Source: Nocardioides alkalitolerans (lineage in GTDB: Bacteria > Actinomycetota > Actinomycetes > Propionibacteriales > Nocardioidaceae). Taken from it: a stretch of 64,000 nucleotides of DNA. Location: NCBI GenBank assembly GCA_038184435.1, contig CP116227.1, positions 1,451,001 to 1,515,000 on the forward strand, in the 5' to 3' direction. The notes beneath the pieces were generated by a model. It was not told the origin of the DNA. It was given only the letters and a program-made list of their open reading frames with translations, and did not search any database. The stretch's first letter is position 1, and the number at the start of each line of letters is the position of its first letter. Positions 41,412 through 53,061 of the stretch are shown piece after piece. The position numbers and the translations under genes were made by a program.

Positions 41412-42542
41412 CTACCGGTGCGTGACCCAGCCCCGCTCCTCCAGCGACGTGAGGAGGTGCTCGGCACGGAGCTCCTCGACCACGAGCTCGACGAGGCCGA
41501 CGGGGCGGCCCGGGTCGTGGTCGATGCGGATATCCTCGATGTTGACGCCGCTGGCGACCGCGTCGCCGAACAGGCGCGCCAGCTCGCCCTGGTGGTCGGG
41601 CACCGAGACCCACACCGAGCGCATCGGACGAGGCGGTCCGCCGTGCTTGGCCGGGATCGCCCGCGTGCCCCGCACCCCCCGCTGGAGGATCTCCTCGAGC
41701 CCGGCCCGGTCGCCGGCCGCGACGGTGGCGATGAGCACGTCGAGCTGTTGGCGCATCTCGCCGAGGAGCTCGACGACGGCCTCCGCGTTGCCCGCCACGA
41801 TCTGTCCGTACAGGCCCGGCGCGCCGGCGGCGATGCGCGTCACGTCCCGCAGGCCCTGGCCCGACAGCGTGAGGTGCTGCTCGGGGGCGCCGTCGAGGAG
41901 CCCGGCGACGAGCCCGGAGGCCAGGTGGGGCACGTGCGACGTCCGGGCGACCGCCCGGTCGTGCTCGCCGGGGGTGAGCCACACCGGGGTCGCGCCGCAG
42001 AGGCGCACGACGGACTCGACGAGCTCGACCGCGCCGGGCTCGGCCTGCGGGTGGGGCGTGACGGCCCAGGGCCGACCCTCGAACAGGGAGGCCGAGGCGG
42101 CCAGCGGTCCGGAGCGCTCGCTGCCCGCCATGGGGTGCGAACCGACGTACCGCTCCACGTGCGCCGCGGCCGGCCCGGCCAGCACCTCGCGCAGCGGCGC
42201 CTCCTTGACCGAGCCGACGTCGGTGACGACCGCCCGCGGGTGGCGCAGCAGCGCCTCGGAGACCACCCGGCCGACCAGGTCCGGGGGCACGGCCACGACG
42301 ACGAGCGCGACGTCGGCGTCGTCGGCCTCGGTGGCCGCCCGTCCCGCTCCGAGCCCGGAGGCGGTGCGGACGTTCTCGGGGACGCGGTCCCGCAGGAGCA
42401 CGTCCTGGCCGACGGCGGCGAGGCCGAGGGCCACGGAGGTGCCGATCAGGCCGACGCCGACGACGAGGACCGGGCCCGGGACCGGGTCCCCCGCCCGGGG
42501 GTCACGGGGCTGCGGGTCTCGACCGGCGGGCTCATCGGGCAC
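41412..42542 (-). CDS. tyrA: Prephenate dehydrogenase
   Basis: A 376-residue enzyme of tyrosine synthesis, converting prephenate to 4-hydroxyphenylpyruvate with NAD. A Rossmann motif V-G-V-G-L-I-G-T-S lies near residue 27, G-S-H-P-M-A-G-S-E holds the substrate-binding His, and a C-terminal ACT-like domain (from about residue 300, V-S-V-P-D-H-Q-G-E-L) suggests feedback by tyrosine. It lies between rluB-like and cmk genes, as in other actinobacteria. Start is GTG. Confidence 0.93.
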   Translation of the reverse strand: MPDEPAGRDPQPRDPRAGDPVPGPVLVVGVGLIGTSVALGLAAVGQDVLLRDRVPENVRTASGLGAGRAATEADDADVALVVVAVPPDLVGRVVSEALLRHPRAVVTDVGSVKEAPLREVLAGPAAAHVERYVGSHPMAGSERSGPLAASASLFEGRPWAVTPHPQAEPGAVELVESVVRLCGATPVWLTPGEHDRAVARTSHVPHLASGLVAGLLDGAPEQHLTLSGQGLRDVTRIAAGAPGLYGQIVAGNAEAVVELLGEMRQQLDVLIATVAAGDRAGLEEILQRGVRGTRAIPAKHGGPPRPMRSVWVSVPDHQGELARLFGDAVASGVNIEDIRIDHDPGRPVGLVELVVEELRAEHLLTSLEERGWVTHR

Positions 42543-42584
42543 CGGGCGAGGATAGCGGCGCCGTACGCCGCGTCCGGGCCCGCC

Positions 42585-43343
42585 TCAGAGCTGCGCGCGG
42601 TCCAGCAGCGCGCCGAGCTCCTCGCGCGTGAGGTCCCGCAGCTCGCCGCCGCGGAGGCCGCGGAGCTCGACGGGGCCGATCTTGGTGCGCGTGAGCCGCC
42701 GCACCGGGTGGCCGACGTGCTGCAGCAGCCGACGGACGATGCGGTTGCGGCCCTCGTGGATGACGAGCTCGACGATGGTGCGACCCACCGCCCCGCCGGC
42801 GCCCTTCTCGACCACCTTCACGGAGCGGACCGTCACCGGGCCGTCGTCCAGGGTCACGCCGTCGCGCAGCTCCTGCAGGGTCTCCCGGCTGACCTGGCCG
42901 TCGACCTCCGCGACGTACGTCTTGTCCACCTCGAACGACGGGTGCGCCATGCGGTGCGCGAAGTCGCCGTCGTTGGTCAGCAGGATCAGGCCCGACGTGT
43001 CGGTGTCGAGCCGGCCGACGTGGAAGAGCCGCTCGGGCCGGTCGGCCACGAGGTCGCCCAGGTTCCGGCGTCCCTCGGGGTCGCTCATCGTCGACACCAC
43101 GCCCAGCGGCTTGTTGAGCACGAGGTAGACGTGCGGCGAGATCGGCGGCAGCCGCTGGCCGTCGACCCGGATCACCGCCGTGCGGGGGTCGACCTTGGTG
43201 CCGAGGCGCGTGACGACCTCGCCGTCGACGGTGACGAGGCCGTCGAGCATGAGCTCCTCGCACTTGCGGCGCGAGGCCACGCCCGACTGGGCGAGCAGCT
43301 TCTGCAGGCGGATGAGGCCCTCGTCGTCGGTCTCGATGGTCAT
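42585..43343 (-). CDS. rluB: 23S rRNA pseudouridine synthase, RluB/RsuA family
   Basis: A 252-residue enzyme with an N-terminal S4 domain (residues 10-70) and the RsuA-family catalytic motif G-R-L-D-T-D-T-S-G-L with the nucleophilic Asp. It most likely makes a pseudouridine in 23S rRNA. The ATG overlaps the scpB stop (ATGA), a linkage kept in many Gram-positive genomes. Confidence 0.92.
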   Translation of the reverse strand: MTIETDDEGLIRLQKLLAQSGVASRRKCEELMLDGLVTVDGEVVTRLGTKVDPRTAVIRVDGQRLPPISPHVYLVLNKPLGVVSTMSDPEGRRNLGDLVADRPERLFHVGRLDTDTSGLILLTNDGDFAHRMAHPSFEVDKTYVAEVDGQVSRETLQELRDGVTLDDGPVTVRSVKVVEKGAGGAVGRTIVELVIHEGRNRIVRRLLQHVGHPVRRLTRTKIGPVELRGLRGGELRDLTREELGALLDRAQL

Positions 43344-43930
43344 GCCGGGGGTTCCTCCATCTCGTCGAGCCCGGGCAGGTAGGGCGCCAGCTCGGGCAGG
43401 TCCTCAAGGCTCGTGATGCCGATGCGCTCGAGGAAGTAGGACGTCGTGCGGTAGAGGTGCGCCCCGGTCACCGGGTCCTGGCCCGACTCGGCCACCAGCC
43501 CGCGGGCGAGCAGGGTGCGCATGACGCCGTCCACGTTGACGCCCCGCACCGCCGAGATGCGGGCCCGCGACACCGGCTGCTGGTAGGCGACGATCGCCAG
43601 CGTCTCGAGGGCGGCCTGTGTCAGGCGCGACGACTGCCCGTCGAGCACGAAGCGCTCCACGACGGCCGCGTGGGCCTCCCGCGTGTAGTAGCGCCAGCCA
43701 CCGGCGACGTTGCGCAGCTCGAAGCCGCGGCCGTCGGCGGCGTACTCCTCCTCCAGCGCACGCAGCGCCGCCTCCACCTCCGACGTGCCCCGCCCGACGG
43801 CCGCGGCCAGCACGACGGCGGGCAGGGGCTGGTCGGCGACCATGAGGAGCGCCTCGAGGCTGGGCCGCAGCTCCGCCGGAGGTACGACGACGGGCCCGTC
43901 CGTCCCGGTCGCTGCGCCGTCCTCGCTCAT
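43340..43930 (-). CDS. scpB: Segregation and condensation protein B
   Basis: A 196-residue kleisin-associated winged-helix protein. L-E-A-L-L-M-V-A-D-Q-P-L near the N-terminus and the highly conserved T-Q-A-A-L-E-T-L-A-I-V-A-Y-x-Q-P-[VI]-[ST]-R segment identify ScpB. It acts with ScpA and SMC in chromosome compaction. Both ends overlap neighbours by ATGA. Confidence 0.95.
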   Translation of the reverse strand: MSEDGAATGTDGPVVVPPAELRPSLEALLMVADQPLPAVVLAAAVGRGTSEVEAALRALEEEYAADGRGFELRNVAGGWRYYTREAHAAVVERFVLDGQSSRLTQAALETLAIVAYQQPVSRARISAVRGVNVDGVMRTLLARGLVAESGQDPVTGAHLYRTTSYFLERIGITSLEDLPELAPYLPGLDEMEEPPA

Positions 43931-44802
43931 GCGTCCTCCTCCCGACCGAGGGCCGGACCCGCCGCAGCCACCGGGGCCGCGGGCGCGCCGTCGAACTCGT
44001 CCACCCCGTCGAGGACGTCGGCGTCCGCGTCGGCGTCCTCGCCGGTCCACCGCACGCTCAGCTCCCCCAGCGCGACGACCTGGTCGAAGGCGACGAGCCC
44101 CTCGCGGAACAGCTCGAGCAGCGCGAGGAAGCGCGCCACCGTCGTCAGTCGGTCGGGGGCGTCGGCCACGAGGGTGCGGAACGTCGCCGTGCCCTGGCGG
44201 CGCAGCATGGTGACCACGAGCGCCGCCTGCTCGCGCACGCTGACGGCGGGCGCGTGGATGTGGGTCAGGGACACCTCCGGCGCCGCCTTCGGTGCCATCG
44301 CCGCCGCGGCGAGCCGGGCGAACTCCTCCAGCCCGATCCCGATGAGCACCTCGGGCAGCAGGGTCGCGAAGCGCTCGTCGAGGCCGACCGCGCGGGGGTG
44401 CCGTCGGGACTCGTCCGCGAGCCGCCGCTCCAGCACGCCGGCGACCTGGCGGTAGGCCTTGTACTGCAGCAGCCGCGCGAACAGCAGGTCCCGCGCCTCG
44501 AGGAGGGCCAGGTCCTCCTCGTCCTCCACCTCGGCCGACGGCAGCAGCCGCGCCGCCTTGAGGTCGAGCAGGGTGGACGCGACGAGCAGGAAGGAGGTCG
44601 TCTGCTCGAGGTCCCACACCGGTCCCCCGGCCTTGACGTGCGCGATGAACTCGTCGGTGACCTGCGAGAGCGCGACCTCGGTGACGTCGAGCTTGTGCTT
44701 GGAGATGAGCGTGAGGAGCAGGTCGAACGGCCCCTCGAAGTTGTCGAGACGCACGGCGAAGGCCGACCCGCCGGCGACGGCCTCGGGCGCCGGCGCGGTC
44801 AT
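43927..44802 (-). CDS. scpA: Segregation and condensation protein A
   Basis: A 291-residue kleisin that closes the SMC ring. The N-terminal signature F-E-G-P-F-D-L-L-L-x-L-I-x-K-x-[KE]-[LM]-D (residues about 22-40) and the C-terminal winged helix F-L-A-L-L-E-L-x-[RK]-x-G are present. The acidic tail after the winged helix is longer than in Bacillus. The ATG overlaps the stop of the RHH protein gene. Confidence 0.95.
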   Translation of the reverse strand: MTAPAPEAVAGGSAFAVRLDNFEGPFDLLLTLISKHKLDVTEVALSQVTDEFIAHVKAGGPVWDLEQTTSFLLVASTLLDLKAARLLPSAEVEDEEDLALLEARDLLFARLLQYKAYRQVAGVLERRLADESRRHPRAVGLDERFATLLPEVLIGIGLEEFARLAAAAMAPKAAPEVSLTHIHAPAVSVREQAALVVTMLRRQGTATFRTLVADAPDRLTTVARFLALLELFREGLVAFDQVVALGELSVRWTGEDADADADVLDGVDEFDGAPAAPVAAAGPALGREEDA

Positions 44803-45166
44803 CCCTCGCCGCTCAGCCGACGCGCGATCGCGGAGTCCGCGCCGTTCTCGTCGAGGTCCGCCAGCGCCAGCGCGACGGCCTCGCGCACGAGGCGTCCACG
44901 GTCGACCGCCGTCCCCAGCTCGGCGCGCAGGCGCAGCCGCGCGGCCTCCAGCTCGAGCAGCTCGGCCGACGTGACGTAGACCGTCATCTTCTCGTCGTGC
45001 TTCACCCGCCCGCTCGTACGCCGCGGAGCGGCCCCCGCGGACGGTGCAGCCGGGTCGGGCCGGGGCGCAGGCTGTGGGTCGGGCTGGGGCGCGGGCTGGG
45101 GCGCGGGCTGGGGCGCGGGCGCAGGCTCGGTCGTCGGCCGGAACAGGTCGTCCGCCGACGGCAGGC

Positions 45167-45182
<16 letters not shown>
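44799..45182 (-). CDS. Ribbon-helix-helix-like protein with proline repeat, ParA-linked
   Basis: A 127-residue protein. Residues about 20-45 form a P-A-P-Q-P repeat, and the C-terminal part (K-M-T-V-Y-V-T-S-A-E-L-L-E-L-E-A-A-R-L) looks like a short beta strand and two helices of an RHH/MetJ-Arc dimer. It overlaps parA by 16 bases and scpA by 4. A Pro-rich tail plus RHH domain beside a ParA ATPase recalls ParG/ParR-type partners; the role as DNA-binding partner is inference. GTG start. Confidence 0.6.
45081..45120. repeat. 12-bp tandem repeat coding for the Pro-Ala-Pro-Gln tract
   Basis: GGGCTGGGGCGC is repeated 3.3 times. Being a multiple of three, changes in copy number would lengthen or shorten the proline tract of the RHH-like protein without breaking its frame. 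Confidence 0.85.
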
Positions 45183-46063
<881 letters not shown>

Positions 46064-46130
46064 GCGTTCCTCGGCTCCTCGGTGCAGCGCTCGTGAATGT
46101 CGACACGGCGACTCGGCGTACGCCGTGACT

Positions 46131-48812
46131 CTACAGCCGGCGGACCCCGGTGGTGAGCATCACCAGCTCGCCCCGGTCGTCGCAGGCGTCGAGGTCCACC
46201 AGGGCCTCGATCACCCAGTCGTGGTGGCCCTCGGGGTCGTCGAGCGTCTGCGTCACGCGCAGGCGGCGCACCTCGGGCGGCTCGCCGTCGCCCGGCCCGT
46301 CGGGCCAGCCGGGCGCGGGCCCGCGGTCCTCGACGACCGACAGCAGCGCCGGGCCCCGCGCGTCGGCCCCCGTGCGGAGCTCGTCGTGCTCGGCGAAGTA
46401 GTCCTCGATCGCGGCGTCCCACACCGAGCGGCCCACCTGCACCGCACGCGGCGGCTCGACCCGGTCGGCGGCGAGCCGCTCGGCACGCACCAGGCCGTCG
46501 AGGTCGTCGCGGGCGAACCGCTGGACCTGCGCGAACACGGCGTTGCGCACCATGACCCGGAAGGCCGGCTGCTGCGAGAGCAGTCGGCCGCCCCCGGGCA
46601 CCGGCGAGCCGCCGGCGGCGCGCTCGGCCGCGGCGCGGCGTACGGCGTCGGGATCGTCCGCCGTGAGCGCCTCCCACTCGTCGACGAGGCTGGAGTCGGT
46701 CTGGCGCACCGTCTCCCCCAGCCACTCGACGATCTCGTCGAGCTCGGGCGTGCGGTGCCGCTCGGGCACGGTGTGGCGCAGCGTGCGGTAGGCGTCGGAG
46801 AGGTAGCGCAGCAGCACGCCCTCGGAGCGCGCGAGGCCGTAGCGGCTCACCATGTCGGTGAAGCCCATCGCCTGGGTGAACATCTCCCGCACGATCGACT
46901 TCGGCGCCAGCGCGTCCTCGGGCAGCCAGGGGTGGGCGACGCGGTAGGTCTCGTAGAGCGCCTCGAGCAGCTCGCGGAGCGGCTGCGGCCAGGTGATTTC
47001 TTCCAGGAGCGCCATGCGCTCGTCGTACTCGAGGCCGTCGGCCTTCATCTCCGCGACCGCCTCGCCGCGCAGCGTGAACTGCTGGGCGGAGAGCACCTGC
47101 CGCGGCGAGTCGAGCACGGCCTCGACGACGGAGAGCACGTCGAGCGTGTAGGTCTCCGACTCCGGGTCGAGCACGTCGAGGGCCGCCAGCGCGAAGTGCG
47201 CGAGCGGCTGGTTGAGCGCGAAGTCGGCGGGCAGGGCCTCGGTCAGCACGTAGCGGCGCCCGTGCTCGTCGGGCTCGTCCAGCCGTCGCACCACGCCCGA
47301 GGTGACGAGGCTGCGCATGAGGCGCAGGGCGCGGCGGGCCAGCTTGAGCTGGGTGCGGCGGTCCTCGTGGTTGTCGAGCAGGAGCGCCCGGAGCACCCCG
47401 AAGGCGTCCTCCTCGCGCGCCAGCACGGCGAGCAGCAGCGCGTTGGTGACGCGCATCCGGGGCACGAGCGGGTCGGGTGCGCCCGCCACCAGCTTGTCGT
47501 AGGTCTGCTCCGACCAGACGACGGCGCCCTCCGGCGGCTTCTTCAGCTGCGCCTTGCTCTTCTTCTTCGGGTTGGCGGCGTTCTTCGCCTCGGCCTTGGC
47601 CTTCGCCCGCTCGTTCTCGATGACGTGCTCGGGGGCCTGCACGACGACGTACCCCACCGTGTCGAACCCTGCCCGGCCCGCCCGGCCGGCGATCTGCAGG
47701 AACTCGCGGGTGCGCAGGATGCGCTGGCGCGACCCGTCGAACTTGGCGAGGCCCGTGAACAGCACCGTGCGGATCGGCACGTTGATGCCCACCCCCAGCG
47801 TGTCCGTGCCGCTGATGACCGCGAGGAGGCCCTCCTGCGCGAGCTGCTCCACGAGGCGGCGGTAGCGCGGCAGCATCCCCGCGTGGTGCACCCCGATCCC
47901 GGAGCGCAGGAGGCGCGACAGGGTCTTGCCGAAGCCGGCACCGAAGCGGAAGTCGCCGATGCGCTCGGCGATGCGCGCCTTCTGCTCCTTCCACGCCTCG
48001 TCCTTGCGGCCGGTGAGCGCGGTGAGACCGCCGGAGCCGAGCAGACCCGTCGCGTGCTCGACGGCGGCCGCCTGGGTGAAGTGCACGACGTACGCCGGCG
48101 TCTGCCGCGTCGTCACGAGCTCCTCGAGCGTCTCCGACAACGGGGTGAGCGACCACCGGAAGTCGAGCGGCACGGGCCGGGGCGCGTCGTCGACGAGGGC
48201 GGTCGGGCGGGACGTGCGTCGCGTCAGGTCGTCCCGCAGCCGCGTCGTGTCCCCGAGCGTCGCCGACATGAGCAGGAACTGCGCGTGCGGCAGGGTCAGC
48301 AGCGGCACCTGCCACGCCCAGCCGCGGTCCGGCTCGCCGTAGTAGTGGAACTCGTCCATGACCACGAGGCCCACGTCGGTGCGCTCGCCCTCGCGGAGCG
48401 CGAGGTTGGCGAGGATCTCGGCCGTGCAGCAGATGATGGGGGCGTCGGCGTTGACCGCCGCGTCGCCGGTCAGCATGCCGACGTTGTCGGCGCCGAACAG
48501 CGCGCACAGGTCGAAGAACTTCTCGCTGACCAGCGCCTTGATCGGAGCTGTGTAGAAGCTGACCCGGTCCTCGGCGAGCGCCGCCGTCACCGCCGCGGCC
48601 GCCACGAGGGACTTCCCCGACCCCGTCGGCGTCGCGAGCACGACGTTGGCGCCGCCCAGGAGCTCGATGACGGCCTCGTCCTGGTGCGGGTAGAGCGCGG
48701 TGCCCCGCGACGCGGCCCACGCCGCGAAGCCCTCGTAGAGCGCGTCGGGGTCCGCGCCGGCGTCCGCGACGACGAGGAGCGGGCCGGTGCCGGTCGCGAC
48801 GTCCGCCGTCAC
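46131..48812 (-). CDS. DEAD/DEAH-box helicase with DUF3516 domain
   Basis: An 893-residue superfamily 2 helicase of the Ski2/Mtr4-like branch. Motif I A-T-P-T-G-S-G-K-S is near residue 60, motif II is D-E-F-H near 153, motif III M-S-A-T, and motif VI Q-I-A-G-R-A-G-R-A-G. The long C-terminal half with R-E-M-F-T-Q-A-M-G-F is the DUF3516 region. RNA is the probable substrate. A Lys/Ala-rich linker (K-A-K-A-E-A-K-N-A-A-N-P-K-K-K) follows the helicase core. The GTG start overlaps the xerD stop. Confidence 0.88.
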   Translation of the reverse strand: MTADVATGTGPLLVVADAGADPDALYEGFAAWAASRGTALYPHQDEAVIELLGGANVVLATPTGSGKSLVAAAAVTAALAEDRVSFYTAPIKALVSEKFFDLCALFGADNVGMLTGDAAVNADAPIICCTAEILANLALREGERTDVGLVVMDEFHYYGEPDRGWAWQVPLLTLPHAQFLLMSATLGDTTRLRDDLTRRTSRPTALVDDAPRPVPLDFRWSLTPLSETLEELVTTRQTPAYVVHFTQAAAVEHATGLLGSGGLTALTGRKDEAWKEQKARIAERIGDFRFGAGFGKTLSRLLRSGIGVHHAGMLPRYRRLVEQLAQEGLLAVISGTDTLGVGINVPIRTVLFTGLAKFDGSRQRILRTREFLQIAGRAGRAGFDTVGYVVVQAPEHVIENERAKAKAEAKNAANPKKKSKAQLKKPPEGAVVWSEQTYDKLVAGAPDPLVPRMRVTNALLLAVLAREEDAFGVLRALLLDNHEDRRTQLKLARRALRLMRSLVTSGVVRRLDEPDEHGRRYVLTEALPADFALNQPLAHFALAALDVLDPESETYTLDVLSVVEAVLDSPRQVLSAQQFTLRGEAVAEMKADGLEYDERMALLEEITWPQPLRELLEALYETYRVAHPWLPEDALAPKSIVREMFTQAMGFTDMVSRYGLARSEGVLLRYLSDAYRTLRHTVPERHRTPELDEIVEWLGETVRQTDSSLVDEWEALTADDPDAVRRAAAERAAGGSPVPGGGRLLSQQPAFRVMVRNAVFAQVQRFARDDLDGLVRAERLAADRVEPPRAVQVGRSVWDAAIEDYFAEHDELRTGADARGPALLSVVEDRGPAPGWPDGPGDGEPPEVRRLRVTQTLDDPEGHHDWVIEALVDLDACDDRGELVMLTTGVRRL

Positions 48813-49681
48813 CGGCCGGCCGCCCGGCTCTGCTCCGGCTGGTAGCGCTGCGTGGTCGCCGCCGAGGCGTGGCCGAGGAGCGCTTGCACCTCGCGCACGT
48901 CGACCCCCGCCTCGACGAGGTGGACGGCGAACGAGTGCCGCAGCGTGTGGGGCGAGACGTGCTCGGTCACGCCGGCGCGCTCCGCGGCACGCACGAGCAC
49001 GGTCCAGGCGCTCTGGCGCGACAGCCGCCCGCCGCGGGCGTTGACGAAGACCGCCGTGACCTCGTGCGCCAGCGCGGGCCGCACCTCGGCCAGGTAGGAC
49101 CGCAGGGTCGCGGTCGCCCACTCCGGCAGGGGTACGACGCGGTCCCGCCCACCCGGACCCCGCAGCCGCACGGTGCGGCCCTCCAGGTCGACGTCGGCGA
49201 GGTCGAGGCCGACCGCCTCGGAGATGCGGGCGCCGGTCGCGGCCAGCACCTCGAGCAGCGTGCGGTCACGCCGGGCCAGCGGCGTGCCGGGCGCGCCGGC
49301 GGCCGCGAGGACCGCCTCGACGTCGGCCACGGTGAGCGAGCGCGGCGCGCGCCGGGTCAGCACGGGGGCGCGCAGCGTGGCCGCCGGGTCGACGGCGGTG
49401 AGGCCCGCCCCGCAGGCCCAGCGGTGCAGCCCGCGCACGGCGACGAGCGTGCGCGCCACCGACGCCTCACCGAGCGCGGGGGCGTCGCCGTCACCGGCCT
49501 GGAGGGCCGGGACGAGACCGGCGAGCAGCACCGGCGTCACCGCGGCGAGGTCGCGGACCCCGTGGGCGTCGAGGAACGAGCGGTAGCGCCGGAGGTCGCG
49601 GCGGTAGGACGCCAGCGTGTTGCCCGCCGCCCCGCGGTCGGCGCGCAGGTGGTCGAGGTACGCCGCGACGGCGTCCGCCAC
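48809..49681 (-). CDS. xerD: Site-specific tyrosine recombinase XerD
   Basis: About 290 residues. The SAM-like core-binding domain contains N-T-L-A-S-Y-R-R-D-L, and the catalytic domain has Arg in A-T-G-A-R-I-S-E, H-T-L-R-H, the late His in L-L-G-H-A-S and Tyr in T-T-Q-R-Y. The beta-hairpin that normally reads G-K-G-x-K is G-P-G-G-R, so the catalytic Lys seems replaced. It should resolve chromosome dimers at dif with XerC. The only standard start giving the full domain is GTG at 49681; a CTG at 49732 overlapping the previous stop would add 17 residues. Confidence 0.85.
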   Translation of the reverse strand: MADAVAAYLDHLRADRGAAGNTLASYRRDLRRYRSFLDAHGVRDLAAVTPVLLAGLVPALQAGDGDAPALGEASVARTLVAVRGLHRWACGAGLTAVDPAATLRAPVLTRRAPRSLTVADVEAVLAAAGAPGTPLARRDRTLLEVLAATGARISEAVGLDLADVDLEGRTVRLRGPGGRDRVVPLPEWATATLRSYLAEVRPALAHEVTAVFVNARGGRLSRQSAWTVLVRAAERAGVTEHVSPHTLRHSFAVHLVEAGVDVREVQALLGHASAATTQRYQPEQSRAAGR

Positions 49682-49728
49682 GGCGTGCCCGGCGCCGAGG
49701 GCCGCCGGCGGGCCCGCGTCGACGGCCG

Positions 49729-50328
49729 TCAGGACGACTCCCCCGCCCCGCGCGCCCGCCGGGCGTGCAGCGTGAGCACCGCGATGACGACGGGGGCGTC
49801 GGTGATCCGCCCGTCCAGCACGCCGTCGAGGAGCTCCTCGAACGGCACCCAGAGGGACTCCATGTCCGCCTCCTCGTGCCGGAGCACGAAGTCGCCGCGG
49901 TCGGTCTCGGTGAGCCCCTCGGCGAGGAAGATCGCCGCCTTCTCGCTGCTGATGCCGGGCGAGGGGTAGGTCGTGACGAGGTGGGTCCACCGCTCGGCGA
50001 CGAGCGCCCCCTCCTCGCGCAGCTCGCGCTGGGCGACGCTCAAGGCGTCCTCACCGGCGACGTCCAGCAGGCCCGCCGGGAGCTCGACGAACCGCATCTG
50101 CGCCGCGTGCCGGTACTGCCGCAGGCAGAACACCCGGTCCTCGGCGTCGAGCGCCAGGATCACCGCGGCGCCCGGGTGCTCGAGCACGATGCGGCGGAAC
50201 GGCGCCTCGTCGTCCGCGCCGGGCCGCGCGACGCGGTCCGCCCGCAGGGCGACGACCCAGCCGTCGCGGTGCAGGTCCTCGGACGCCGTGACCGGCCAGG
50301 AGGCCGGCTCGTCGCGCAGCTCGGTCAC
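49729..50328 (-). CDS. NUDIX hydrolase, ADP-ribose pyrophosphatase type
   Basis: A 199-residue NUDIX enzyme likely to cleave ADP-ribose to AMP and ribose 5-phosphate. L-P-A-G-L-L-D-V-A-G-E and R-E-L-R-E-E form the Nudix box; the residue after the last Glu pair is G-A-L rather than x-G-L, a small shift from consensus. It lies three bases after pyrG, as Rv1700 does in M. tuberculosis. GTG start. Confidence 0.88.
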   Translation of the reverse strand: MTELRDEPASWPVTASEDLHRDGWVVALRADRVARPGADDEAPFRRIVLEHPGAAVILALDAEDRVFCLRQYRHAAQMRFVELPAGLLDVAGEDALSVAQRELREEGALVAERWTHLVTTYPSPGISSEKAAIFLAEGLTETDRGDFVLRHEEADMESLWVPFEELLDGVLDGRITDAPVVIAVLTLHARRARGAGESS

Positions 50329-50331
50329 GGC

Positions 50332-52047
<1,716 letters not shown>

Positions 52048-52128
52048 GGGCTTCCACCCTACCGGAGAAATCGTCGTGGTCGGTCCAGGGCGCGGTCGGA
52101 GCGGTGCGTGTCGACCGCCCCGGGGAGG

Positions 52129-53061
52129 TCACTCGTCGTCGGCGTCGTCGCCCGCGGCGTCGCCCGACGCGCTCGCGGCGACGACCGGCACGGCACCGTC
52201 GTTGCCGAACGCACCCCACGCGCCCGCGACGCCGTCACGCACCGCGGCGAGGCCCAGCACCGCGCTGACCTGGCCGACCAGCGTCTCCCCGCCGTCGACG
52301 GTCGCGACGTCGCCGAGGTCCTCCGCGCGGAGCCGCGCCAGGTCGCCGTCGTCGCCCGAGTCGGTCGAGCCCACGACGACCTCGCCGAGGGCGGACGAGC
52401 CGAGTCCGCTGACGAGACCGGTCAGCAGCGCGGTCGCGGTCGCGTCGTCGCGCTCCTCCCCCATCACCACGACGAGGAAGGGCACGCGGCCGACGCGCTC
52501 GGTCGGCGCCGTGACGAGCTCGCCCGTCTCCATCACGTCGAGGATGGTGCCGGACTCCGTGTCCGCCGCCTCGCCCTCGGGCTGGGTGCTCACGACCGCC
52601 CGGCCGAGGAGCCGTCCGATGCGCTCGTGGGAGGGGAGGTCGCTCGGCACGGCGTCGCCGAGGTCGAGGTCCTCCGTCAGCTGCGTGGCGAGGGAGTCGA
52701 CCATGCCCTGCTGGTCGGGGCTCGTCAGGTTGGTCCGCCCCTCGTAGCGACCCGCGATCTGCGCGCCGGCCGCCTCGAGCTGCGTGACGACACCGTCCGT
52801 GATCTCCGTGTCGGACCCGGCGAGGGAGAGCACGGCCACCTGCTGGCCGCTCAGGCGGTCGCCGTAGAGCGTCGAGGCCGACGCCTCGGCGAACTCGTCG
52901 CCGTACGCCGCGTGGGCGGAGGAGTCCGAGGTCTGCTGCGGGGCGGGCTCGTCGTCGTCGCGGCCCAGCTCGGAGAGCGGGCCGCCGCCGAGCACCACGC
53001 CGACGGCGAGAGCGGCGAAGACGGCGACGAGGGAGGCGACGTGGTGGCGGAACGAGATCAC
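52129..53061 (-). CDS. MctB/SteB-family envelope protein
   Basis: A 310-residue protein with one N-terminal helix (H-H-V-A-S-L-V-A-V-F-A-A-L-A-V-G-V-V-L-G-G) and an extracytoplasmic domain, ending in an acidic Ala/Asp tail. This matches Rv1698 (MctB, linked to copper handling and an outer-membrane pore) and corynebacterial SteB, linked to cell division. The S-F-R-H-H-V start is a family hallmark. GTG overlaps the steA stop. Which function holds here is open. Confidence 0.82.
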   Translation of the reverse strand: MISFRHHVASLVAVFAALAVGVVLGGGPLSELGRDDDEPAPQQTSDSSAHAAYGDEFAEASASTLYGDRLSGQQVAVLSLAGSDTEITDGVVTQLEAAGAQIAGRYEGRTNLTSPDQQGMVDSLATQLTEDLDLGDAVPSDLPSHERIGRLLGRAVVSTQPEGEAADTESGTILDVMETGELVTAPTERVGRVPFLVVVMGEERDDATATALLTGLVSGLGSSALGEVVVGSTDSGDDGDLARLRAEDLGDVATVDGGETLVGQVSAVLGLAAVRDGVAGAWGAFGNDGAVPVVAASASGDAAGDDADDE

